From positions 248,001 to 312,000 of the forward strand of contig JAHBSI010000004.1 of the NCBI GenBank assembly GCA_019639195.1: a stretch of DNA of 64,000 nt, read 5' to 3'. This document shows positions 46,232 to 53,617 of this stretch, in pieces. The notes below the pieces were generated by a model. It made no database searches. It was not told where the DNA came from and saw nothing but the letters and a program-made list of their open reading frames with translations. The DNA comes from Acidobacteriota bacterium. Its GTDB lineage: Bacteria; Acidobacteriota; Blastocatellia; Pyrinomonadales; Pyrinomonadaceae. Each line of letters opens with the position of its first letter. The stretch's first letter is position 1. Position numbers and translations under genes: made by a program.

Positions 46232-46369
46232 ATTTTTTGTCTCCAATGGACCATTATCACCTTTTTTACCAGCAAAATTTAACAAAGGAGTAATAAGCCC
46301 GGATTTCGGATGATATTCGAGTAGCTTATCACAGAATAAGCGCAAAAAGCAGGAAACCAACGCCCCTTA

Positions 46370-47320
46370 CTACGCGGTCTGGTCGATCGGCGGGCCGTTC
46401 GCATTACGATATTGCAGCAGCGTGTGTATGATAACGGTCGCGATTATAACGATACCGCCTAAAATGGCCCAATTAGATGGCCTTTCGCCAATAAAGAGGA
46501 AGACCCAAACGGGATTAAGGAGCGGTTCGATAAAGCCGATTATGCTCGCATCGAGCGGCCGGGTCCCGCCATAAACCCCCTTAATAAAGAGCATATAGGC
46601 GACGCCGATCTGAACAATGCCGAGAAATGCGGAGGCAAAGACATCTCCTGCCGTCATCACCGGGACGGCGGAGATCCCCCATGGGAGCATTACCGCCGCG
46701 AGCAGGAAGTTTCCCCAAATAACTGTGACCACGGGATTTCCGGTTGGCACCCTTGGTGCGTCAGCCGTTTCTGAGGCGGCGGAAGCAGGAAGCGATGGTT
46801 CCCGCTCGACCTTGCCAGATGCTTTTGGATGCTTTAACAGCATTATGTAAAGACCGTAGAAAACACCGCTTCCGAGAGCCGCAAGATTCCCCCGATAGTC
46901 ACTAGCTTCCAGTTTTCCGACAAAAAAGAGCGACATTCCCGCGATGCAGAGAAGCACCGTAAAGAGGTCGCGCAAGTGGAATTTTTCGCCGATGATAAAA
47001 GGCGAAAGGATAAGGATATATATCGGTGCCGTATATTGCAGGAAGATCGCATTGGCCGCACTCGTATGTTTTGTTGCCCAGACGAACAAAAAGAGCAGAA
47101 GTGCATACGCAACCGATGCCAAGGCTCCTACGGGTGTGAGCCTGAGTCCGCGTTTGTAGGTGAAAAGCAGGACCGTTGCGCCCGCCAGAAAAGATCGAAA
47201 GAATGTCAGCTGGAACGGATCGAGTGTTGTGACCTTGATAAAAAGCCCGCCCGTGCTCCATAAAAGTACGCCGAATAAGACGTAAAGATACGGCGGAAAC
47301 CTACTCTTCTCAGTGTGCAC
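46370..47320 (-). CDS. EamA/DMT-superfamily transporter
   Basis: The 316-residue inner-membrane protein has ten hydrophobic segments and two EamA repeats (about 10-145 and 190-305). The first repeat begins LYVLFGVLLWSTGGLFIKVT, and the second contains GNFLLAAVMLPWGISAVPV and PLLNPVWVFLFIGERPSNW. A cytoplasmic insert (about 160-185, KASGKVEREPSLPASAASE) separates the halves. DMT transporters export or import amino acids, nucleosides or other metabolites; the substrate is unknown. It is 139 bp upstream of pckG and divergent from the Gly-rich protein gene. Confidence 0.88.
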   Translation of the reverse strand: MHTEKSRFPPYLYVLFGVLLWSTGGLFIKVTTLDPFQLTFFRSFLAGATVLLFTYKRGLRLTPVGALASVAYALLLFLFVWATKHTSAANAIFLQYTAPIYILILSPFIIGEKFHLRDLFTVLLCIAGMSLFFVGKLEASDYRGNLAALGSGVFYGLYIMLLKHPKASGKVEREPSLPASAASETADAPRVPTGNPVVTVIWGNFLLAAVMLPWGISAVPVMTAGDVFASAFLGIVQIGVAYMLFIKGVYGGTRPLDASIIGFIEPLLNPVWVFLFIGERPSNWAILGGIVIIATVIIHTLLQYRNANGPPIDQTA

Positions 47321-47474
47321 ACGAAATTATAGACGGAGACTGCGAAAATCCAAACACGCTTTTGTCGAGCCGTCGAAACAAGATTTCTAATTGACATTAA
47401 AAAAAACAGGAGTACGCTAAGGCTATTCACATCCCGCGTTCTTTCATTTTGGCCTTTGAAACTGGAGTTACCCA

Positions 47475-49679
47475 ATGAAAGTGATGTTCCTCACCACGTC
47501 CGTTCTTTTTGCCGCACTCTTTTCAAACCTAGGCTCACAGCCTGTCACGTTCACGGTACCGCCCGCGACCCTCGATCAGAAAACCGTTCAGGATGATAGA
47601 GAGCGTGCATTTCTTCCTGCTCGAAGGGTCTTGCAAGCTGCGCGTGTATCGTTTGACCCGAGCATTCTGCTGGCGGATGATTGGCGTGAAAAGGTAAACG
47701 CGTCATCTGAACGGATCCCCGAATTGCACACGAATTTGCGGGCCGGGAACCATCTCTCAGGCTTTGTGGCTGCTGATACTTTGGTGCTCCAACCAAACGT
47801 AACGGTGACAGCAGATACGGTGATCTTGGCGAAGACCATTATTTATGAAGGCTACAAAACTACCATCACGGGTCGCGGAAAGAATATCTACGTCTTCAAT
47901 ATCGATACTGAGTTCCACACGTTGAAAACTTTCGATCAAACGATGGCAGATCGCGGATCTGCCCGCGGTACTTATCCTGAGATCGACGAGCGAACCACTC
48001 AGCCGTTTGAGTTTAGGGATCGACGCGCAGGGATCGTCGAGGTCGTTACCGACGGCCTCGGCTACACAGATTGGCTTAAAGCTCATCCTAAAGGCAGAGC
48101 TCTAAGTGAGAGATCACTGACGGCCTGCCCGCCCCAAACTCCCGTTTGCGATGGTGAAGAAGGAGGGCAAGGGTACACCGGGGCTCCCGCACCCGATGCG
48201 AATCAATTTCCGTTGCCGGCGAGACCGCCTCTTGATGGGGCATGCCGTCGAGGTGGACATGTTGCAGACGGCTTGCCAGGATTCGACGGGGTCGATGGCG
48301 ATCCTGGTCCTGATAACGTACCTGATAGCGTATATGAGGCGGGAACGGGATTTCCCGGCGGCGATGGTGGAAATATCGACTTTCACGCAGCACCTGGCTC
48401 GACGACTATGCTAGTTTTTGAAGCTAATGGGGGCCAGGGTGGCAAAGGTGGTACCGGCGGCGCTGGCGGCCGAGGAGGCAAAGGGCAAGACGGCTCCAGA
48501 GGCGGGAACGGCGCGGATTGCCACTGCCTCGATGGCGGCTCGGGAGATGGCTCTGATGGAATGAATAGCGGTCGTGGGGGCCGTGGAGGAAGAGGTGGAA
48601 GGGGCGGTGACGGTGGAAGAGGCGGAAATGGCGGACATATCCAAGTTCACGTTCCGCCGGGTTTTAACCAACAATTATTATACTTTCGCCATTTACCGGG
48701 TGATAAGGGGTTTCCCGGCGATGGCGGGCCGGGAGGGGAGCCTGGAGATTCGGGAAGCCCAGGAGCTCTAGGAAAAGGGGCAGACAACAGAAATAGCCCG
48801 GAGGATGAAGGCCGTGACGGACGACCGGGAACGCAAATCCCCTCTCTTGGTTACGGTGATCTTGGTCAAAACGGAAATTTCGGTTTTCAAGGTGCTGACG
48901 GGGAGCACCGGATCGTGCCAGACCCTTTACCTCCTAGCGGTGAATGTGAGCGGCCGTCGGGCGAGCCAATGACGATCCCTAAGGTCGGAGAAAACCGTTC
49001 TGAAGACCTTTTTGCTGCAACCGACAAAGGGCAGACCAGCCAATACCAAGATCCGTACTGCTGTAACTGGCAGGAAGCGTCGGAGTGCACATTGAACGGA
49101 GGTGAATGGGACGACGCAACATGTACATGCGTTTCACCGATCATTATCGATGTTCTGGGAAACGGATTCGACCTTACCGATGCGTCAGGCGGAGTTTTGT
49201 TCGACATACTCAACCAGGGTATTAAACGCCAGGTATCTTGGACATCACCGGCCTCGGACGATGCTTTTCTTGCTCTTGACCGTAATAACAATGGGACGAT
49301 AGATAAGGGGAAGGAGCTTTTCGGAAGTTCGACTCCGCAGCCGGCTCTATCGCCTGGTGAAACAAGGAACGGATTCCGTGCCTTGGGTGTTTTTGACCGC
49401 TTTGGGCGTGGCGGGAATAACGACGGCAAGATATCTCGTTTAGACGCGGTTTACGATCGCCTGTTGTTGTGGCAGGACGTCAATCATAACGGCATTTCCG
49501 ACAGCGGAGAACTATTTCATCTAGAGGAGGTCGGCCTAAAGTCGATCGATCTCGATTATACCGAACATCGCCGTCACGACGACCACGGAAACTGGTTTCG
49601 CTTTCGCTCGACGGTAAAGGACACGAACGGTGCACAGCTTGGACGCTGGGCGTGGGATGTATTTCTACAGATACAATGA
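47475..49679 (+). CDS. Exported Gly-rich collagen-like protein with EF-hand-type C-terminal domain
   Basis: The 734-residue protein has a signal peptide (about 1-21) and a region of beta-helix-like strands (about 95-150). Residues 254-476 are extremely Gly/Asp/Arg-rich, partly collagen-like G-x-y (GFDGVDGDPGPD, GFPGDGGPGGEPG) and partly GGRGG runs. A Cys-rich link follows (529-552, with CC and CTC). The C-terminal domain (about 554-734) opens PIIIDVLGNGFDLTDASGGV. It contains calcium-loop-like motifs at 602-613 (DRNNNGTIDKGK) and 668-679 (DVNHNGISDSGE), as seen next to RTX and other type I-secreted modules. A TTGACA (47391-47396) may belong to its promoter. A surface or extracellular structural role is inferred; the family is not named. 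Confidence 0.75.
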   Translation: MKVMFLTTSVLFAALFSNLGSQPVTFTVPPATLDQKTVQDDRERAFLPARRVLQAARVSFDPSILLADDWREKVNASSERIPELHTNLRAGNHLSGFVAADTLVLQPNVTVTADTVILAKTIIYEGYKTTITGRGKNIYVFNIDTEFHTLKTFDQTMADRGSARGTYPEIDERTTQPFEFRDRRAGIVEVVTDGLGYTDWLKAHPKGRALSERSLTACPPQTPVCDGEEGGQGYTGAPAPDANQFPLPARPPLDGACRRGGHVADGLPGFDGVDGDPGPDNVPDSVYEAGTGFPGGDGGNIDFHAAPGSTTMLVFEANGGQGGKGGTGGAGGRGGKGQDGSRGGNGADCHCLDGGSGDGSDGMNSGRGGRGGRGGRGGDGGRGGNGGHIQVHVPPGFNQQLLYFRHLPGDKGFPGDGGPGGEPGDSGSPGALGKGADNRNSPEDEGRDGRPGTQIPSLGYGDLGQNGNFGFQGADGEHRIVPDPLPPSGECERPSGEPMTIPKVGENRSEDLFAATDKGQTSQYQDPYCCNWQEASECTLNGGEWDDATCTCVSPIIIDVLGNGFDLTDASGGVLFDILNQGIKRQVSWTSPASDDAFLALDRNNNGTIDKGKELFGSSTPQPALSPGETRNGFRALGVFDRFGRGGNNDGKISRLDAVYDRLLLWQDVNHNGISDSGELFHLEEVGLKSIDLDYTEHRRHDDHGNWFRFRSTVKDTNGAQLGRWAWDVFLQIQ

Positions 49680-49680
49680 T

Positions 49681-50769
49681 CTATTCGTTGGTCTCGGGGT
49701 CTATCGCCTCATTTTCATCGTCATTCGCTCGCGGATCAATGCCGGCGGCAATTGTTTCGCGAAGGTGTCTTGCAGAGGTTGTCGCGGGTTCGAGTTCACG
49801 TTCTTCGACATTCTTGTAGATCTGCTTACCGAAGACGCCGTTCCATGGTGGGATCACAAGCGTCACGTTGCCGTGGGCACGCGCCTGACAGGCAAGGCGA
49901 AGGTACGGCCGCTCTGCTTCCGGTTGAGCGTATCCCTGAAGCTGGACGTTGTAGCGTTCGCGTCGCTTAACTGGATCGAGTTTTTCTTTTCCGCCAAGAA
50001 CACCGACCCAGCAAGTTCCGCAGGCTGCGGCCGTACATTCTATCGGGATCGGGCCCTGCCAGCATCGTTTGTCGAGCGCCTTCCAGTCACGCGATCTATC
50101 CTGCCCGGCGGCCTGCGTGATCTCCTGGTCGTCGTAAACCTGGAATTTTCCGGCGTAAGTCTCAGCCGCGTACGTGACGGAATACTTCTTGTCCACCGTC
50201 TTTAGGAATCCAAAAAGCCCTTGCGAATCGTCTTTTTCACGGGCTGCGACGATCGAATCTGCCGAACCGGCCAATGCTCCTTTGGGCTTTGCAATGTCGC
50301 CGGCGGTCTTCCGGAACTCTTCCGCACCGACCTGGTTGAATGTCGCGAGTCCGACTGCCGCTATTGCATTCACGAATTTCTGATCAACTCCGGCCTTCTT
50401 TGCGGCCCTTGCACTGACGGACTTGATGATCTCAGTGAGAGGAGCTTTAGCATCAGCCTTAAAGCCTTCTGCCTCTTCATTTACGGCGGCCTTGATATGC
50501 GGCCAGTACCGATGCCCGTAGAGAAAATGGTGCGAGGTGTCGAGCGAATCCTCAAGCATATAATCGCCCTGGAGGCTCAGGATACGTTCGGCCTCCTTTT
50601 TATCTTCAGCCTTTTCGAGATAAAGGCGGAGCTCGAGCGGAAAGAAGCGGAACCAGATGTTTACAGCATCCTGATCGACCGGATGGATCTCAGCTTGCAG
50701 GCCTTGAACGGTGTCTAGCCATTGGGCTTCAGAGAAAGTGCGCAGGTGAGAGTAAAGTTCGTTTGCCAT
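49681..50769 (-). CDS. 2Fe-2S ferredoxin-domain protein with novel N-terminal region
   Basis: The 362-residue cytosolic protein has no signal peptide. Residues about 195-310 resemble a plant-type [2Fe-2S] ferredoxin: C245-x4-C250-x2-C253 in ECTAAACGTCW, then C294 in RLACQA. A long loop separates the third and fourth cysteines. The N-terminal 190 residues are helical (for example SLDTSHHFLYGHRYWPHIK) and match no family I recognise. It would pass electrons to or from an unknown partner. It is the last leftward gene after the ABC module, 77 bp downstream of the ATPase gene, and it converges with the Gly-rich protein gene with a 1-bp gap. Confidence 0.75.
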   Translation of the reverse strand: MANELYSHLRTFSEAQWLDTVQGLQAEIHPVDQDAVNIWFRFFPLELRLYLEKAEDKKEAERILSLQGDYMLEDSLDTSHHFLYGHRYWPHIKAAVNEEAEGFKADAKAPLTEIIKSVSARAAKKAGVDQKFVNAIAAVGLATFNQVGAEEFRKTAGDIAKPKGALAGSADSIVAAREKDDSQGLFGFLKTVDKKYSVTYAAETYAGKFQVYDDQEITQAAGQDRSRDWKALDKRCWQGPIPIECTAAACGTCWVGVLGGKEKLDPVKRRERYNVQLQGYAQPEAERPYLRLACQARAHGNVTLVIPPWNGVFGKQIYKNVEERELEPATTSARHLRETIAAGIDPRANDDENEAIDPETNE

Positions 50770-50846
50770 ATCGAATATTGACCAAACCTAAATTCAATCA
50801 AAATCACAACTGAATGACAAACGACGAGAGCCTCGACCCCGGTAAT

Positions 50847-51788
50847 CTAAACCGTTGTATCGCGGACAAATAGCTCTTCGAGGGACAATTTTGCAGGTTC
50901 GACGCGTGTAAGACGGCCTCCGCACTTGCGGATAAGGTCGAGAACGGCGTCAAGATCGCTTTCGTCAAGGATCTGAATATTCGCACCGTCCGGCGCAGCA
51001 TCGACCGACGCTCCGCTGATAAATTCGACGCTGCCTCGGATCTCATCGGCCTTTACGCCCTGCACTTCGACGATCAGCGCCCGACCGTTGCCGTCCATTG
51101 CAAGCAGATCGCCAAGTCTGCCGGAGGCCGCAAGGCGTCCGCCCCGCAGGATGGCGACCTCATCGCAAAGTGCCTCGATGTCCGATAGGATGTGCGTGGA
51201 CATAAAGACGCTCACGCCCTTTGCCCTCAGATTCGCTATTAGATCGCGTATATGGCGTCGGCCGACCGGATCCAGCCCCGACATCGGCTCGTCAAAAAAA
51301 ACGAGCTCAGGGTCGTTTATAAGCGATTGAGCGATACCTACACGCTGAAGCATGCCTTTCGAAAATTTTCGAAGCTGACGACGCCGATCTTTCTCGGCAA
51401 GGCCGACCTCGGTCAAAAGTTCGTCGGTCTTCCTTTTTCGGGCAGCCGCGTCCAGGCCAAAGAGCCGTCCGAAATAATCCATCAGTTCGTTCGCGGTCAG
51501 ATAATCGTAGAAATACGGACTTTCCGGGCAATAGCCGATCCGAGAATGCATTTCAACATCCGCGACGTTCTTACCCAGAACTCGTGCCGTTCCGGTCGTG
51601 GGGAAGATCAAGCTCATCAGGATCTTGATGGTCGTTGTCTTCCCGGCGCCGTTTCCGCCGAGAAAGCCGAAGATCTGCCCGCCTTTGACGTTCAGACTTA
51701 GGCCGTCGAGCGCGAGATTGCGCTTCTTTTTGAGGAAACCCGTCTCGTACTCTTTTGAAAGGCCTTCGATCTCAACAACGTAACTCAT
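50847..51788 (-). CDS. ABC transporter ATP-binding protein (possible PilH equivalent)
   Basis: This 313-residue ATPase has Walker A FLGGNGAGKTTTIKI (about 39-53), Q-loop region IGYCPESPYFYDYL (Pro/Glu variant), signature FSKGMLQRVGIAQSL, Walker B LVFFDEPMSGLDP and H-loop STHILSD. A short C-terminal regulatory domain follows (about 225-313). It belongs to the CcmA/NatA-type ABC-2 exporters. Its ATG directly follows the stop of the TPR-like gene, and the permease gene is just upstream of that. The order permease, accessory protein, ATPase beside pilins recalls Myxococcus pilGHI, which is required for pili. The cargo is unknown. Confidence 0.9.
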   Translation of the reverse strand: MSYVVEIEGLSKEYETGFLKKKRNLALDGLSLNVKGGQIFGFLGGNGAGKTTTIKILMSLIFPTTGTARVLGKNVADVEMHSRIGYCPESPYFYDYLTANELMDYFGRLFGLDAAARKRKTDELLTEVGLAEKDRRRQLRKFSKGMLQRVGIAQSLINDPELVFFDEPMSGLDPVGRRHIRDLIANLRAKGVSVFMSTHILSDIEALCDEVAILRGGRLAASGRLGDLLAMDGNGRALIVEVQGVKADEIRGSVEFISGASVDAAPDGANIQILDESDLDAVLDLIRKCGGRLTRVEPAKLSLEELFVRDTTV

Positions 51789-52727
51789 CTATTTCGTCTC
51801 CAGCGGCAATTTGGTCTTTGAGCGGTCGAGCACGACACGGCATTCGGCTCGATCGAGCAGATACGGCGCACCTGTCGGATCGACAAGCTCACCACGGGCA
51901 TTGACGGCGAAATCACCAGCCGGCAGTTTTACGGTCAAAAGAGCCGACGAAATATCGGCGAGCCTCGGCGGGCATTCGGCGGTCTTTGCTTTTGCCTCGG
52001 CAAGTTTTGCGTCGATCGCGTCGCGTTCGTCAAACCATTGAAGTTCCTGCAACCGGCTTTCTGCTGTCTTCTTAACGGAATCGTCCGGGGCACTCACGTA
52101 CATCTCCTGATAGATCGCACGAGCGGTCGAACGGCTGCCTCCTTCGGTTCTCATTGACGCGGCCATCAGCTGCATAAACGGAGCCGCACCTTCGACCTTT
52201 GATCCCTTTTCATACGCAGCGGCAGCCTGGTCATAGAGTTTTGCACGCCAATAGATGTAGCCAAGATGCTGATAAAGCCGCCATTCTTTCGGATTGTTCT
52301 CGATCCCTTTTTTTGTAATGGCGATCGCCTGTTCGCCATCGATCGCAGGCAGTACCATCGCTCCGTACGCATAGGGCGCAATGAAGTGCGGGTCGAGATC
52401 GGTCGCGCTGTCGAGCATCGGATACAGGAGCCGAGGGTTCAAATTCCTCAGGTCGTCTAGCTGCAGATCTTCCTTGGAATTTACGACCTTATCACCGATG
52501 TATTGGAGCGAACGCATCCAAAACCAATCAGCGACCAGACTGTCCGCTCCGAGTAAATAGCCCTTAAGGTCAGAACCCTTTAAGGAAAGGTCCGCGTCTT
52601 TGTAATTCTCCGGAAGCTCCGGCTTTCGCGACGCTACAAGGTCGCTTAACGGAGAAAGAACGGCAAATCCCGCGATGACGATCACTGCGGGAAGAACAAT
52701 ATCTTTTAGAAGCGAACGGTGTTTCAT
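51789..52727 (-). CDS. Membrane-anchored TPR-like protein of the ABC module (possible PilG equivalent)
   Basis: The 312-residue protein has one N-terminal hydrophobic segment (about 9-28, IVLPAVIVIAGFAVLSPLSD) and a mainly helical exported part. TPR-like units lie at about 145-200 (EWRLYQHLGYIYWRAKLYDQ). A C-terminal beta-containing tail (about 255-312) includes VNARGELVDPTGAPYLLDR. I cannot name a family. Its start overlaps the permease stop by 4 bp and its stop touches the ATPase start, so it is almost certainly a component of that transporter. Myxococcus PilG occupies a comparable position; homology is not shown. Confidence 0.7.
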   Translation of the reverse strand: MKHRSLLKDIVLPAVIVIAGFAVLSPLSDLVASRKPELPENYKDADLSLKGSDLKGYLLGADSLVADWFWMRSLQYIGDKVVNSKEDLQLDDLRNLNPRLLYPMLDSATDLDPHFIAPYAYGAMVLPAIDGEQAIAITKKGIENNPKEWRLYQHLGYIYWRAKLYDQAAAAYEKGSKVEGAAPFMQLMAASMRTEGGSRSTARAIYQEMYVSAPDDSVKKTAESRLQELQWFDERDAIDAKLAEAKAKTAECPPRLADISSALLTVKLPAGDFAVNARGELVDPTGAPYLLDRAECRVVLDRSKTKLPLETK

Positions 52728-53512
52728 TTGAAATTTCGCCTCTTGAAGATGATCGTCGTTATTGTGATCAAAACAATGTCGTAAACGACGGCATATGCAG
52801 CCGCAAAACCGAGCATTGATGACGGCGGATGCTGACCGATCGCAGCGTTCGAGATGACCGTGAAATTCGAGAAATTCGGCAGAACGTAGTAGATGATGTT
52901 AAAGAACACCAATGCCGCTTCCGAACCCATCGATTGTGCAAGGTCGCGAAGGCTGGAACTAAAATGCCCAATAACAAAAACGAAAAATGTGAGCAGAGCG
53001 GACAGTGCCGGCGTCGAAAATGACGAGAACATTATCGCAACGCCCGTAATTATCGTCATTTCGAGGAAGATCAGGAATACGGCCGGCCAAATGCCGGAGA
53101 TAAAGCTCGTCCCGCCGACATACAGCAACGCAAGCGTGATACCTAGACCCATCACGATGGTGTTTACGAGCAAGGTCACGCAGAATCCGAGATATTTGCC
53201 GAGAATAAAATTAGTGCGGCTGACGGGCTTTGCGAAGATCGAATACACGGTGCGTTTCTCGATCTCTTTCCAGACAAGGCTCACGCCGACGAAGATCGCT
53301 ATAAAAACGCCAAAGATAAGCGTCGCGCTCAGTCCAAGATCGGTGACGACGCGGGCTTCCTGTCCGGCGGTCAGTTCGCCGAGGAAGATCGCCGCTGCCG
53401 TAAGGAGCAGCACGAAAACGATCAGATTATAAAGCACACGGTCGCGCACCGCTTCGCGAAACGCATTGCGGGCAACCGCGTAGATCGTGGAGAAGAAATT
53501 CTGATTCGGCAC
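52724..53512 (-). CDS. ABC-2 type transporter permease (possible PilI equivalent)
   Basis: The 262-residue permease has six hydrophobic segments, including LYNLIVFVLLLTAAAIFLGEL (about 29-48) and LIFGVFIAIFVGVSLVW (about 64-80). The cytoplasmic motif EIEKRTVYSIFAKPVSRTNFILGKYLG is typical of ABC-2 permeases. It is translationally coupled (4-bp overlap) to the TPR-like protein, followed by the ATPase. The upstream gene, 105 bp away, encodes the Wzy_C/TPR ligase. Confidence 0.88.
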   Translation of the reverse strand: MPNQNFFSTIYAVARNAFREAVRDRVLYNLIVFVLLLTAAAIFLGELTAGQEARVVTDLGLSATLIFGVFIAIFVGVSLVWKEIEKRTVYSIFAKPVSRTNFILGKYLGFCVTLLVNTIVMGLGITLALLYVGGTSFISGIWPAVFLIFLEMTIITGVAIMFSSFSTPALSALLTFFVFVIGHFSSSLRDLAQSMGSEAALVFFNIIYYVLPNFSNFTVISNAAIGQHPPSSMLGFAAAYAVVYDIVLITITTIIFKRRNFK

Positions 53513-53617
53513 TCTTGTCTTTCGATCGGCGAACGGGCAGGTTCGCGACGTTAGATATTCTACATTAGGTCGGCAGCGGTTCGCTATTTTTTGGATCGCC
53601 GATCCGACCTTGGCTAT

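Noticed and set aside
48231-48900. Gly-rich tract as a low-complexity artefact or non-coding repeat
   Set aside because: The frame stays open through 2.2 kb, has a signal peptide and a well-formed C-terminal domain, and the tract is not an exact tandem DNA repeat.
53593-53605. GGATCGCCGATCC palindrome after the Wzy_C gene as a terminator
   Set aside because: The possible loop is too small and the T-run is on the wrong side for the leftward transcript.
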